Below the pieces are notes generated by a model. The model was given only the letters and a program-made list of their open reading frames with translations, ran no database searches and was not told the origin of the DNA. A stretch of DNA of 64,000 nt, taken from contig JAYPYV010000009.1 of assembly GCA_038136035.1 (NCBI GenBank), positions 18,163 through 82,162 on the forward strand, written 5' to 3'. This document shows positions 6,970-16,156 of this stretch, one piece after another. Within the stretch, counting starts at the first letter, position 1. Each line of letters begins with the position of its first letter. Both the position numbers and the translations under genes were made by a program. Source of the DNA: UBA9926 sp023261215. GTDB lineage: Bacteria; Pseudomonadota; Gammaproteobacteria; Pseudomonadales; Azotimanducaceae.

Positions 6970-8814
6970 ATGTTGTTCCGATGTTTTGGGCTCGGAGGAC
7001 TGCTGGTGATTTTGCTCTCCTGCACGTCGACGCCAAGCATTGCGCCGCAGACCGTGCTGAGAAGTGAATCAGCTGGAAATCCAACTAGTATTCGGATCAG
7101 TAGCGTAGCCGAAGGGTTACGTCTCGCGAATGCTGCTCAAGAACCCATGCAATCCCAAGTGCTATCGATGACAGCTCGGTTAGCGCTTGAGAATGGGGAT
7201 ATCGAAACGAGCCAGCGCTTGCTCGCCACCGTGGCACAAGGGTATCTCCTGCCAGATCAACTCACCGATTACTTGCTCACGAAGTCGCAAATCGAGTACC
7301 ACGAGGGCAACTACGAATCCGCGCTGTCACTGTTGAACGATCGTGCGTTTAATCGACTGGGACTCACTGAAAGCAAACAAATTGAGACTAGCCTTTTGCT
7401 GGCGGATGCCTACCTTGCGACCAATCGATTTTACGCCTCTGCCAGAGAGCGCGTGCTGGTTCATCATTTATTAAAAGGCAACACGCGCACTGCCAATACC
7501 AACGCAATTTATGAAACATTGCTTAGTCTCCCGACGCCTATCTTGACCGCGTACGCCAAAAAAGCGGTTTCCAATGAATTCAGAGGCTGGTTATCGCTTT
7601 CCGCGATGTCAAAACAATTTCAAAATCGACCCAGCCAACAGCTCAGGGCTCTGGGGAACTGGAAAAAATTGTGGGTTGGCCATCCAGCAGCAGGCGAATT
7701 GCCGGAAAGTTTGACCTTCTTGGACTCGGTGGTCGCTGAGCAACCGAAGATTCTAGGCCTTCTACTGCCTCAATCGGGTCCCCTCGCGAGTGCGGGGGAG
7801 GCCATTATTAGCGGTATTATGGCGGCGCACTTTGATCTGGGCGAGCCCACCGAAATCAGAGTCTACGATAGCCATCAGGTGGCTGACCCTCTCGACCTCA
7901 TCAAGCGAGAGGCTGATCAAGGGGTGGATTTCTTTATTGGTCCACTCGATAAAGCCAAGGTCTCTCGCCTTGCCGAAGCTCGACTTCCCGTTCCCGTGCT
8001 TGCTCTGAATCGCATCAATCGCGCGAGAGGAGACCGGCCCAACGGCAACTTGTTTTTATTCGGGTTGGCACCTGAAGACGAGGCGGGACAAATTGCACGT
8101 CGTGCTGAGAGAGAACGTCGAGGTCAAACTCTGGTGATCGCCCCCAGCAACGATTGGGGCGATCGGTCCGTTGCCGCCTTTCAGTCCGCACTTTCAGGCG
8201 GCACAACAACCGCAACGGTTGCTCGATATGAAGAAGGTATTAGTCACGCAGAGTTTGTTAGGCAAATACTTCGTATCGATGAAAGTCAGAATCGCGCCGC
8301 AGAGCTCAGGCGAATGATTGGGAAAAGCTTCGAATTCACACCGAGGCGACGACAGGACTTATCGCTCATCACTCTCTTAAGTGACGCAGGCGACGCGAGG
8401 CAACTCAGCCCTGCCCTCGCCTTTTACTATGCTGATGATTTACCTGTCTACGCGACCTCCCTCGTCAACGACCTTACTGCAACCAAAATCAACAATCTCG
8501 ACTTAAACGGCATTCAATTTTTGGACACCCCCTGGAAACTGCTCCCTAAAGACGATTTAGGTGAGGCCGTCGTTGATGCCTGGCCCGCCGCTTCAGGGAC
8601 TCTCGGTCCACTTTTTGCCATGGGCATGGATAGCTACAACCTGATGCCGCGACTAAAACAACTCCGTGAATTTCCCAACACGCGATTTTACGGTGCCACA
8701 GGAACGATCACGATCAGTGAGCAAAGCCTCATTCGAGAGCTAACTTGGGCCACCATGGTCAATGGGGAGGTCCAAGTGGCCAACTATGCGATGGAAAGCA
8801 GTCACGATTCCTAG
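6970..8814 (+). CDS. lpoA: Penicillin-binding protein activator LpoA (YraM-like lipoprotein)
   Basis: Outer-membrane lipoprotein that in E. coli spans the periplasm and activates PBP1a. The frame is open from 6769, but the ATG at 6970 is the likely start because it begins a lipoprotein signal: MLFRCFGLGGLLVILLSC with lipobox LLSC. From there the protein is 614 aa, normal for LpoA. An N-terminal TPR-like helical part (about residues 50-250) precedes a C-terminal periplasmic-binding-protein-like domain beginning around KILGLLLPQSGPLASAGEAI. It is followed by yraN, whose start overlaps its end, the usual neighbour. Family assignment is by architecture and synteny. Confidence 0.9.
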   Translation: MLFRCFGLGGLLVILLSCTSTPSIAPQTVLRSESAGNPTSIRISSVAEGLRLANAAQEPMQSQVLSMTARLALENGDIETSQRLLATVAQGYLLPDQLTDYLLTKSQIEYHEGNYESALSLLNDRAFNRLGLTESKQIETSLLLADAYLATNRFYASARERVLVHHLLKGNTRTANTNAIYETLLSLPTPILTAYAKKAVSNEFRGWLSLSAMSKQFQNRPSQQLRALGNWKKLWVGHPAAGELPESLTFLDSVVAEQPKILGLLLPQSGPLASAGEAIISGIMAAHFDLGEPTEIRVYDSHQVADPLDLIKREADQGVDFFIGPLDKAKVSRLAEARLPVPVLALNRINRARGDRPNGNLFLFGLAPEDEAGQIARRAERERRGQTLVIAPSNDWGDRSVAAFQSALSGGTTTATVARYEEGISHAEFVRQILRIDESQNRAAELRRMIGKSFEFTPRRRQDLSLITLLSDAGDARQLSPALAFYYADDLPVYATSLVNDLTATKINNLDLNGIQFLDTPWKLLPKDDLGEAVVDAWPAASGTLGPLFAMGMDSYNLMPRLKQLREFPNTRFYGATGTITISEQSLIRELTWATMVNGEVQVANYAMESSHDS

Positions 8815-9169
8815 CCATCGCGCTGGCCTTGTCGCCGAACAACGCGCCGCACTGTTCCTCAAAAAAAAAGGCGTCCAACTTCTAGAGAGAAATTTTCGTT
8901 GTCGTTGGGGCGAGATCGATATTATTGGGCAATCTCATCTGACGCTTATTTTTGTTGAGGTTAAGTTTCGCTCCCGTGCGCGCTGGGGGACTCCACTGGC
9001 ACAAGTCACAAACCAAAAGAAAATACGGTTAGTCCGAACGGCGATGACCTACTTGCAACAACGCCAGACGGACCATTTCGACCAAATTCGTTTTGACGTC
9101 TTGGCTTGCGCCGAAAAAACTCATTGGATTCAGGGTGCTTTCTCCGCGGACGACTTGATTCTTGACTAA
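8786..9169 (+). CDS. yraN: YraN/UPF0102 family endonuclease-like protein
   Basis: Small protein of the restriction-endonuclease-like fold; biochemical function not established. The core block RNFRCRWGEIDIIGQ followed by LIFVEVKFRSRARWGTPL carries the E-I-D and E-V-K residues of the PD-(D/E)XK nuclease motif. The ATG at 8786 (MRWKAV) gives 127 aa; an in-frame ATG at 8762 would add eight residues. Either start overlaps the end of lpoA, so the pair is probably co-transcribed. Pseudomonas has gmhA after yraN; here it is missing and dolP follows directly. Confidence 0.9.
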   Translation: MRWKAVTIPSHRAGLVAEQRAALFLKKKGVQLLERNFRCRWGEIDIIGQSHLTLIFVEVKFRSRARWGTPLAQVTNQKKIRLVRTAMTYLQQRQTDHFDQIRFDVLACAEKTHWIQGAFSADDLILD

Positions 9170-9207
9170 AGTTCGGCAACATACGCCCATTGAATTGAGG
9201 ACCTCCT

Positions 9208-9759
9208 ATGACAAGGCTGCTTAACGTTTCTTTATGCCTGGTATTGTTCCTGATGGGTTGCGCTTCAGCAGGACCCAGCGATGACGATCGCGGCAAACGC
9301 ACCTTTGGGACGAAACTCGATGACGGTCGCTCAGCACGCCTCATTAAAAGAAACCTCAAAGCCGCGATGCCACAAGTTAAAGACATGAACATCGACGTTC
9401 ATGTTTACAACGGAGTCGCACTTCTGACTGGACAGGCCAATGAGGAGGCTATTAAAGATCAGGCCGGAAAGATCGCCGCGCAACCTCGACACGTGACTCG
9501 GGTCTACAACGAAATCGATATCGCTGGCCCAACCGCCTTACTTTCCAGAACCAATGATGGCGTCCTCAAAACCAAAATAAAAGCCCGCATGATCGCCTCC
9601 AGATCAGTTTCAGCCGGACGTATCAAAGTGGTTGTGGACAACGGTGTTGTTTATCTACTCGGATTAGTCACCCGAGATGAGGCGAGTGCCGCCGTGGAAG
9701 AAGTCAGAGAAGTCTTTGGCGTTCAGAAGATCGTCCAAGCCTTCGAATTCATTAACTGA
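9208..9759 (+). CDS. dolP: BON-domain outer-membrane lipoprotein, DolP/YraP-like
   Basis: Periplasm-facing lipoprotein linked in E. coli to outer-membrane integrity and BAM function. The 183-aa protein opens with a signal ending in the lipobox LMGC (Cys about residue 18) and holds two BON domains: about residues 45-110 (VHVYNGVALLTGQ) and 120-183 (VVVDNGVVYLLGLV). A GAGG-containing ribosome site lies 8-10 nt before the ATG. It follows lpoA-yraN as in Pseudomonas and E. coli, and is convergent with sspB 43 bp downstream. Confidence 0.92.
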   Translation: MTRLLNVSLCLVLFLMGCASAGPSDDDRGKRTFGTKLDDGRSARLIKRNLKAAMPQVKDMNIDVHVYNGVALLTGQANEEAIKDQAGKIAAQPRHVTRVYNEIDIAGPTALLSRTNDGVLKTKIKARMIASRSVSAGRIKVVVDNGVVYLLGLVTRDEASAAVEEVREVFGVQKIVQAFEFIN

Positions 9760-9802
9760 CCCAAGCACTCCGTCAGACGTCATTGAATTAATCGAGAAAG
9801 AA

Positions 9803-10249
9803 TTAATCGACAAGCTTGAGTGTCGGCCGCTTGGGTTGCCCCTGATCTGTCGGGCGCTCCGAGTTACTAGAATCGGAATGGGTCCGGGCGCTTTCATCAT
9901 CAGGCGAGCTTGCAACACGTCTATCTGCTGTATGGTTTTCTGGGAAGAAAATCCCTTCACCAGACTCTCGACCGATCAGCCCGAGAACGGCAGCATAGGG
10001 AACGAAGATTAAATGTGGCTGACCAGCAAACCGAGAATCAAATCTCACGCCGTCGTCATCAAAACTTAGGTTGCGGATGGCATGACCTGAAATGTTCAGG
10101 ATCATCGTGCCGTCTTCCTGAATGTACGTCGCGGGCACCTCAGCCTCGTGGTGACGTGCAAATACGATGAGATAGGGCGTCTCACCACTCTCAATAATCC
10201 AATTCAAGGCGCCAGGAAGCAGGAACCCTACCCTGGGTTTGAGAGCCAC
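9803..10249 (-). CDS. sspB: ClpXP protease specificity-enhancing factor SspB
   Basis: Adaptor that binds ssrA-tagged peptides and tethers them to ClpX. The 148-aa protein has the substrate-binding domain up to about residue 105 (ALNWIIESGETPYLIVFA, then GRESGEGIFFPEN), an unstructured acidic and polar linker, and the short C-terminal ClpX-binding tail RPTLKLVD, as in other SspB proteins. It lies 5 bp after sspA, the usual partner, and is last of the sspAB pair. Confidence 0.95.
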   Translation of the reverse strand: MALKPRVGFLLPGALNWIIESGETPYLIVFARHHEAEVPATYIQEDGTMILNISGHAIRNLSFDDDGVRFDSRFAGQPHLIFVPYAAVLGLIGRESGEGIFFPENHTADRRVASSPDDESARTHSDSSNSERPTDQGQPKRPTLKLVD

Positions 10250-10254
10250 TTGAT

Positions 10255-10887
10255 CTAATCCCGCATATCCATTTCAGCTTCGGACAAACTCACCTGGAAA
10301 GACTCTCTTCGAAACATACGATTCATGTAGTCATTCAAGGGCTTTGCACTCTTTGGCGGCAAGGAGATGCCTAGGACTGGCAATCGCCACAGAATCGGCA
10401 CGAAGCAACAGTCTACGAGCGTGAACTCATCGCTCATAAAAAATTCCTTCTCCGAGAAAATCGGCGCGATGGTGATCAGGCCCTCTTTCAATTCTTTGCG
10501 AGCTTTGTCGATGACCGTTTCTTTCGAACGTCCAGCCACAATGGTATCGACCAACCCGCACCAGTCTTTTTGGATTCTGTGAGCAAATAATCGACTTTGT
10601 GCTCTTGCCACCGGGTAGACAGGCAACAACGGAGGGTGAGGAAATCGCTCGTCCAAGTATTCCATCATGATCATCGTTTCGTACAAGACGAGATCTCTGT
10701 CGACCAGGGTCGGTAGACTGTTATAGGGATTAAGCGCAGCTAAATCCTCAGGGTACTGATTCTTTTCGACGTTGATAATGTCTACCGCAACGCCTTTCTC
10801 AGCGAGCACCATACGAACGCGTTGACTGTAGTGATCCTCCCCATCTGAGAAAAACACCATAGATGAGTGCTTAGAGATGACGCTCAT
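10255..10887 (-). CDS. sspA: Stringent starvation protein A (GST-like, RNA polymerase-associated)
   Basis: RNA polymerase-binding protein with glutathione S-transferase fold but no transferase activity in E. coli. The 210-aa protein has an N-terminal thioredoxin-like domain (YSQRVRMVLAEKGV, then NPYNSLPTLVDRDLVLYET) and an all-helical C-terminal domain including LVDCCFVPILWRL. Length and motif order match SspA. It lies between petC (34 bp upstream on this strand) and sspB, the conserved order in gamma- and betaproteobacteria. Confidence 0.95.
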   Translation of the reverse strand: MSVISKHSSMVFFSDGEDHYSQRVRMVLAEKGVAVDIINVEKNQYPEDLAALNPYNSLPTLVDRDLVLYETMIMMEYLDERFPHPPLLPVYPVARAQSRLFAHRIQKDWCGLVDTIVAGRSKETVIDKARKELKEGLITIAPIFSEKEFFMSDEFTLVDCCFVPILWRLPVLGISLPPKSAKPLNDYMNRMFRRESFQVSLSEAEMDMRD

Positions 10888-10921
10888 ACGACCTTCCTTT
10901 CAAATTCCACGCTGAGGTGGA

Positions 10922-11737
10922 TCAGTGGATTTCCTTTTTGTATTCGCGCGCCAGCAAATAGGCAGGCACAAAGAAGAACGCCAAGAAAATGAGAACAAAC
11001 ACGCCGGTTCGTTCACGCTCAAGCCTTGACGGATCACCCACGTAGTAAAGGAAGTTGGTCAAATCGTAAGCCAATTGCTCATATTCTTCTTGAGTCAATC
11101 GACCGGTCCCCTCGACCACTTGTAAAGGGCTGTATCCTCTTTCTACCAATTCCATGCCACACACCTCTTCCGTGAGGTACTCACGTGACAAGGGATCCAT
11201 CATTTCACCCCCGTTAGAGGCAATCCGAGGTACTTCCTTACAGACCTTCTCTTGAATCCCTTGCTCCTCAAGCAGAACGTGGGGCATACCTACGTTCTCG
11301 AACAGCAAGTTGTTGACGCCCAAAGGGCGGGATTCATCTCGATAGAAAGTCAGAAGATAAGTGTACAAATATTCAGGGCCACCCTTTAACTGTGTATACA
11401 GGGTCAGATCGGGGGGCGCTGCACCAAACCACGTTTTGGAGTTATCGTCGCTGATCGAATTCTCGATCAAGTCCCCGATTTTAACGTTCGGGTCGACGAT
11501 CAGATGCTCGAGCATAAGGCGCTCCGGAATCCCAAGATCCGCGGCCGTTCGCTTATAACGCTGATACCCTAGACTATGGCATCCCAGACAATAGTTCACA
11601 TAGGTCGCCGCACCCCGCTGAAGTGACGCTTGATCCTCAAGGTTCGGCTCCATGTCATAGAGCGGAAAACTACTTTCTACCGCGAGGGCAGTAACGGGGA
11701 ACATTAAAACCAGGCATAAAAATTTTAATGGCTTCAT
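10922..11737 (-). CDS. petC: Ubiquinol-cytochrome c reductase, cytochrome c1 subunit
   Basis: Membrane-anchored c-type cytochrome of the bc1 complex, passing electrons from the Rieske protein to cytochrome c. I start at 11737 (MKPLKFLCLVLMF), which begins a cleavable signal ending near Ala19; the frame is open further upstream into petB but that part is a shadow. The haem-binding C50-L-G-C-H54 follows, and a C-terminal membrane anchor (about residues 242-260) ends in REYKKEIH. The start overlaps the petB stop by 4 nt (ATGA), so translation is coupled. Confidence 0.95.
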   Translation of the reverse strand: MKPLKFLCLVLMFPVTALAVESSFPLYDMEPNLEDQASLQRGAATYVNYCLGCHSLGYQRYKRTAADLGIPERLMLEHLIVDPNVKIGDLIENSISDDNSKTWFGAAPPDLTLYTQLKGGPEYLYTYLLTFYRDESRPLGVNNLLFENVGMPHVLLEEQGIQEKVCKEVPRIASNGGEMMDPLSREYLTEEVCGMELVERGYSPLQVVEGTGRLTQEEYEQLAYDLTNFLYYVGDPSRLERERTGVFVLIFLAFFFVPAYLLAREYKKEIH

Positions 11738-12990
11738 GGCATCGTCACCCTTTCCGGTACCGGCTTTGTCTTTTCTACCTTGGTGTACCAAGGCATCAGC
11801 AGAAAATAGGCGAAATAAACACCAGTGCACACCTGAGCTAACAACGTTCGAGCCGGCGTCGGATGCACGGTGCCAAGGTATCCCAGTACAAAGAACGAGA
11901 TCACAAAGAGGGCTAACATAATCTTGCTACCCATTCCTTTGTAACGAATCGACTTCACGGGCGACTTATCCAGCCAAGGCAGAACAGCGGGAATCACAAT
12001 GGCGCCCGCCATGACCACGAGGCCCCAGAATTTCGCATCTAAACCAGCAAGTGGGAAGGTCGCGGCTCGGAGCATTGAGTAAAACGGTGTGTAGTACCAC
12101 ACTGGCGCGATCAATTCTGGTGTCTTTAAGGGGTCCGCAGGTTCGTAGTTTGGATGCTCGATGAGATACCCACCACCATCCGGATAGAAAAACATCACCG
12201 CAGAAAAAATACCCAAGAACACAATAATCCCGGGGAGCTTGCCCAGTGTGAAATAAGGGTGAAATGGAACACCATCCAGCGGACGGCCTTCATCATCGAG
12301 TTTCGCCTTCACATCCACGCCATCGGGGTTATTCGACCCAACTTCATGAAGCGCAAGCACATGAAGCACTACGAGCACCAACAAAAATAAGGGCACGAGC
12401 ACCACATGCAGTGCGAAAAAACGGTTCAATGTGACACCGGACATATTAAAGTCACCACGAACCCAAATGGCCAGGTCCTCCCCAACAACCGGTATCGCAC
12501 TTGCCAAGGAAACAATCACCTGGGCACCCCAGAAGGACATGTTGCCCCAAGGCAGCAGGTAACCAAAGAATCCTTCCGCCATCAGCGCCACGTAAACCAG
12601 CATGCCTAGGATCCAAATCAATTCTCTCGGCTTTTGGTACGAGCCGTAAATCAACCCGCGGAACATGTGCAAATAAACGACGACAAAAAACGCCGAAGCG
12701 CCCGTTGAATGCATGTAGCGCAACATCCAACCGTATTCCACGTCCCGCATAATGAACTCGACCGAAGCAAATGCGCCCTCCCCCGTCGGCACGTAATTCA
12801 TCGTGAGCCAGATGCCGGTCAGTAGCTGGTTAGCGAGAACGACGAATGAAAAAATACCGAAGTAGTACCAGAAGTTCAGATTTTTCGGTGCGTAATACTT
12901 TGAGAGATGTTTCTCGTACGCTTCTGTGACTGGAAGTCGATCATCGATCCAATCCATGACATTGCGAAACGATCGTTCCAGTGCGGACAT
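11734..12990 (-). CDS. petB: Ubiquinol-cytochrome c reductase, cytochrome b subunit
   Basis: Central membrane subunit of the bc1 complex, containing the Qo and Qi sites and two b haems. The 418-aa protein has eight hydrophobic helices, paired histidines in helix 2 (HSTGASAFFVVVYLHMFRG) and helix 4 (FFALHVVLVPLFLLVLVVLHVLAL), and a Qo-site motif that reads PVWYYTPFYSMLR, where the usual P-E-W glutamate is replaced by Val. That substitution is also seen in gamma- and alphaproteobacterial PVWY forms. The ATG overlaps the petA stop as TAATG, giving tight coupling. Confidence 0.96.
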   Translation of the reverse strand: MSALERSFRNVMDWIDDRLPVTEAYEKHLSKYYAPKNLNFWYYFGIFSFVVLANQLLTGIWLTMNYVPTGEGAFASVEFIMRDVEYGWMLRYMHSTGASAFFVVVYLHMFRGLIYGSYQKPRELIWILGMLVYVALMAEGFFGYLLPWGNMSFWGAQVIVSLASAIPVVGEDLAIWVRGDFNMSGVTLNRFFALHVVLVPLFLLVLVVLHVLALHEVGSNNPDGVDVKAKLDDEGRPLDGVPFHPYFTLGKLPGIIVFLGIFSAVMFFYPDGGGYLIEHPNYEPADPLKTPELIAPVWYYTPFYSMLRAATFPLAGLDAKFWGLVVMAGAIVIPAVLPWLDKSPVKSIRYKGMGSKIMLALFVISFFVLGYLGTVHPTPARTLLAQVCTGVYFAYFLLMPWYTKVEKTKPVPERVTMP

Positions 12991-13589
12991 TACACAAGTC
13001 CTCCATCTTCTCCGATGACAACGACATCATCGTTTTCAAAATAATGCGGCGGTACTTCCAAGTTCGAAGGTGCGGGCACGCCGGCATACACACGGCCAGC
13101 GAGGTCAAATTTCGACCCGTGACAGGGGCAATAGAAGCCTCCGATCCATTCCGGATCGAAGGTTTGAGGTTCCAGCGCAGGTCGGTATTTTGGCGAACAA
13201 CTCAGGTGGGTGCATAACCCCACGAGGACCGCGACATCAGGTTTACGTGACCGCGTTTCATTCTTGGCATACTCGGGCTGTTGAGGACGCTCTGAATCCG
13301 GATCGGCGAGCCGATCATTCTTTTCATTCAAACGATCGAGCATCTCTTGCGAGCGTTTGACCACGAAAATGGGCTTGTCCCTCCAAGCGGGAATAGGGCC
13401 CAAAATTTCCCCTGGCTTTAAGCGACTGACGTCGATTTTGATGGGTGCGCCCGCAGCAAGCGCTTTCGCACTCGGATTCCAAGATCCGACAAAGGGCACG
13501 GCTAGACCCGCTACACCGCCAGCACCGACCACCGCGGTCGCGCCGAGCAGGAAATTCCTGCGCCCTGGATTCAGGCCATCTTCACTCAC
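12990..13589 (-). CDS. petA: Ubiquinol-cytochrome c reductase, Rieske iron-sulfur subunit
   Basis: Rieske [2Fe-2S] protein of the bc1 complex. I choose the GTG at 13589, preceded by GGAGAT, giving 199 aa; this puts the twin-arginine-type signal GRRNFLLGAT at residues 9-18 followed by a membrane helix (about 17-35). Cluster motifs are C126-T-H-L-S-C131 and C154-P-C-H-G. A longer frame up to 13709 would place arginine-rich, non-family sequence ahead of the signal. First gene of petABC; rpsI lies upstream, separated by a terminator. Confidence 0.94.
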   Translation of the reverse strand: MSEDGLNPGRRNFLLGATAVVGAGGVAGLAVPFVGSWNPSAKALAAGAPIKIDVSRLKPGEILGPIPAWRDKPIFVVKRSQEMLDRLNEKNDRLADPDSERPQQPEYAKNETRSRKPDVAVLVGLCTHLSCSPKYRPALEPQTFDPEWIGGFYCPCHGSKFDLAGRVYAGVPAPSNLEVPPHYFENDDVVVIGEDGGLV

Positions 13590-13711
13590 TAATCTATCTC
13601 CATAGTTGTGCCGCTTGGCGACCAGAAACCCTCTGATCACCCCCGCAAAACGCGGCGGCATTCTAACACAAAGACCTGCGATAGGGCGGCAAGCACAGCG
13701 TTTTAGCACCC

Positions 13712-13737
13712 AAAAAAAACGAGGCCGGAGCCTCGCT
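13712..13737 (-). terminator. Rho-independent terminator after rpsI
   Basis: On the minus strand GCGAGGC-TCCG-GCCTCG is followed by eight T residues. It directly follows the rpsI stop, so it ends the rplM-rpsI unit before petABC. Confidence 0.88.
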
Positions 13738-13741
13738 TTTC

Positions 13742-14128
13742 TTATCGTTTGGAGTATTGCGGCCGTTTTCTCGCTTTCCGCAAACCCACCTTTTTCCGCT
13801 CGACCGATCGGGCGTCACGCGTGACGTATCCGGCTTCTCGAAGGGGCGCCCTCAAGTTGTCGTCATACTCAAGGAGCGCTCGCGTAATCCCGTGCCGAAT
13901 TGCACCGGCCTGGCCAAACCCGCCGCCGCCTTTGACGGTCACTCTGACATCAAACTTGCCGGCTAAGTCGACCAGTTCAAGAGGCTGCCTCACAACCATC
14001 CGCGCTGTTTCACGACCAAAATACTCATCCAGGGGGCGGTCATTAACAACTATTGAGCCTTCGCCCGAAGTCAGAAACACACGTGCCTTTGAACTTTTCC
14101 TTCGACCCGTTCCGTAAAATTGATTCAT
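13742..14128 (-). CDS. rpsI: 30S ribosomal protein S9
   Basis: Small-subunit protein whose C-terminal tail reaches the P-site tRNA anticodon region. The 128-aa protein begins MNQFYGTGRRKSSKARVFL, has the glycine-rich VKGGGGFGQAGAIRHGI block and ends in the characteristic basic tail RKARKRPQYSKR. Length is normal. It normally follows rplM by a few nucleotides; here a 278-bp spacer with tandem repeats separates them. Confidence 0.98.
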   Translation of the reverse strand: MNQFYGTGRRKSSKARVFLTSGEGSIVVNDRPLDEYFGRETARMVVRQPLELVDLAGKFDVRVTVKGGGGFGQAGAIRHGITRALLEYDDNLRAPLREAGYVTRDARSVERKKVGLRKARKRPQYSKR

Positions 14129-14215
14129 TATTTTTTCCTTTCCAGCTTGCCTCTTAGGCTCACTTTTACAACCTTCTTTAACCCTTCCTAAAGCAAACGC
14201 CTCCAGGGCTTCTTT

Positions 14216-14248
14216 CTATTGGTGACCTATTGGTGATCTATTGGTGGT
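14216..14248. repeat. Three tandem 11-bp repeats in the rplM-rpsI spacer
   Basis: The 11-mer CTATTGGTGAC, then CTATTGGTGAT, then CTATTGGTGGT lie end to end. They are in the middle of the 278-bp stretch (14129-14406) between rplM and rpsI, where most bacteria have nearly no spacer. No coding frame or clear hairpin terminator is visible around them. Confidence 0.8.
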
Positions 14249-14406
14249 CTCTTAAATCCTACGTCTAGTCATCTGCGTAGGCGCCGGGTTTCAGCAACGT
14301 GCCCAACAACCACCCAATCAAAACGCTTCTTTCTCTTTCCTGTCCCTAGCCGACTCGTTGCCTAACCATCAGGCGGACGAGCTTATACGGCGACTGATTA
14401 ACCAAA

Positions 14407-14835
14407 TTATAGTGCCAGAGCAATCGGCTGCTGTGCCTCATGCGGATGCTCGCTCCCCGCGTAGATCTTCAACTTTGCCAACATGGCTCGACTCAGCTTG
14501 TTCTTCGGCATCATCCCTTTCACAGCGGCTTCAATAATCCTTTCAGGCGCTTTGTCGACCAGTTTCTCAAAGGAAATGGACTTGATACCGCCGGGAAACC
14601 CTGTGTGGTGATAATACATTTTGTCCTGGGCTTTACGGCCGGTGACTTTGACTTTCTCGGCATTGATCACCACCACATAATCCCCGGTGTCTACATGAGG
14701 GGTGAACGATGCTTTGTGCTTACCGCGCAACCGATTCGCAATCTCGGTGCTCAAGCGACCCAGCGTTTGCCCTTCAGCGTCTACGACATACCATTGCCGA
14801 GTGACTTCTTCTTTTTTTGCGCTCACGGTTCTCAT
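14407..14835 (-). CDS. rplM: 50S ribosomal protein L13
   Basis: Early-assembling large-subunit protein. From the ATG at 14835 the protein is 142 aa, the same as E. coli L13; AGGA lies 7 nt upstream of this ATG, whereas the ATG at 14841 has almost no spacing to it. Family blocks include RQWYVVDAEGQTLGRLST, LRGKHKASFTPHVDTGDYV and YYHHTGFPGGIK. It has its own promoter candidate at 15009-15037. Confidence 0.98.
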   Translation of the reverse strand: MRTVSAKKEEVTRQWYVVDAEGQTLGRLSTEIANRLRGKHKASFTPHVDTGDYVVVINAEKVKVTGRKAQDKMYYHHTGFPGGIKSISFEKLVDKAPERIIEAAVKGMMPKNKLSRAMLAKLKIYAGSEHPHEAQQPIALAL

Positions 14836-15008
14836 GATCATTTCCTAGCAGGCCGGCAAATGAACCCTGTCTCATTTGCCTTACATTTTATTAGATTCTT
14901 CTTTTCTCAGCTGACCCACACACGATGGTTCTCGCGCCGCGCTAAGCCTGACGTGGATCATCAGGTGAAAAACGCGCACCCTCGACGGCCGAGATTTTCG
15001 GAGGGCGA

Positions 15009-15037
15009 ATATTACTCAACGATGAGGTACGAAGCAA
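15009..15037 (-). promoter_or_regulatory. Probable rplM promoter
   Basis: Minus-strand TTGCTT (15037-15032) and TAATAT (15014-15009) with a 17-bp spacer lie about 170 bp before rplM, in the gap after zapE. The leader would be about 165 nt, long enough for autogenous control of the ribosomal protein operon. Confidence 0.5.
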
Positions 15038-15064
15038 CCGCCTAAAAGCCTGTAAATGACCCAA

Positions 15065-16156
15065 TCAACTGAGATGCGGTGACTGAAAATATTCGTGTGA
15101 TTGCATTTCCTGCAAACGACTGGCTGTTCTTTCAAACTCAAATGTTAACCGCTTGCCTCGATACAATTCCAAGATCCCAACCTGGGCTGAAAGAACCAGG
15201 TTGACGCGACGGTCATAAAACTCATCAACCAGGCTCACAAATCGACGAGCCTCATTGTCCAATTTGCTGTTCAATTCCGGCACGCCCGACACAAAGACCG
15301 TCGCGTACTCTCCTGCTATTTCAATATAGTCAGACGGACTTCGAGGACCACCACAAATCGCATCAAAATCAAACCAAATCAGATGCTGAGATACTTTCCG
15401 CACTGGAAGATGACGACCGTTGATTTCAACAAGGCCGGACTGATCGGTGCCTGTGGGATCGCTCAAACGCTGCCAAATCTCTAGAAGTGATGCTTCAGCG
15501 GCATCATTTAACGGAAAGTGAAATAACTTCGCTTGACCCAATGCACGGAGGCGATAATCCGAATCGTGGTCCAGATTGATGACCTTGTTCACACGTTCGA
15601 GCAAATCAATGGCGGGTAGAAATTTGCTTCGCTGCAGGCCATCCCGATACAGCAGCGAAGGTGGCACATTGGACGTCGCAATCAACGTGACACCCTCAGC
15701 TTCAAGCGCATGCAGGAGGCCCGATAGGAGCATGGCATCGGTGATATCTGAAACAAAAAACTCATCAAAGCACAGGACTTTTGCCTCTTGAGCAAAGCGC
15801 TTAGCCACCTGTTGAAGCGGATTGGGTGTTCCCTGGAGTTCAGTCAATGCTTTGTGAACCGATTGCATAAATCGATAAAAATGAATTCGCGTTTTATCTG
15901 GTCGAGCTAACGCCTCATAGAACAGGTCCATCAGGTAGGTCTTCCCCCGACCAACACTACCCCAAATGTACACGCCCTTGATGCCCGGCCTTTTTTTCGC
16001 TCTGAACCATAGACGCCTCCCCGCGCGTTCATAACGCTCGTCGAGCGCATAGCGCAATTGATCCAGATGCTGAATCACGCCCAGTTGCGCCTGATCCTCG
16101 CTGACGAGGCCAGATTCGCAGTGCGCTCGATACGTTTCTAAAATAATGTCTGACAC
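15065..16156 (-). CDS. zapE: Cell division ATPase ZapE (AFG1 family)
   Basis: AAA-type ATPase reported to modulate FtsZ assembly in E. coli and related to mitochondrial Afg1. The 363-aa protein has the Walker A motif GSVGRGKT at residues 66-73, a Walker B block VLCFDEFFVSDI near residue 130 and sensor-like IATSNVPPSLLY. Length is typical. It lies directly upstream of rplM-rpsI, the Pseudomonas order, and is transcribed the same way. Confidence 0.93.
   Translation of the reverse strand: MSDIILETYRAHCESGLVSEDQAQLGVIQHLDQLRYALDERYERAGRRLWFRAKKRPGIKGVYIWGSVGRGKTYLMDLFYEALARPDKTRIHFYRFMQSVHKALTELQGTPNPLQQVAKRFAQEAKVLCFDEFFVSDITDAMLLSGLLHALEAEGVTLIATSNVPPSLLYRDGLQRSKFLPAIDLLERVNKVINLDHDSDYRLRALGQAKLFHFPLNDAAEASLLEIWQRLSDPTGTDQSGLVEINGRHLPVRKVSQHLIWFDFDAICGGPRSPSDYIEIAGEYATVFVSGVPELNSKLDNEARRFVSLVDEFYDRRVNLVLSAQVGILELYRGKRLTFEFERTASRLQEMQSHEYFQSPHLS

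Noticed and set aside
10922..11830. 31-residue longer cytochrome c1
   Set aside because: The extension lies within petB and precedes a normal signal peptide start at 11737.
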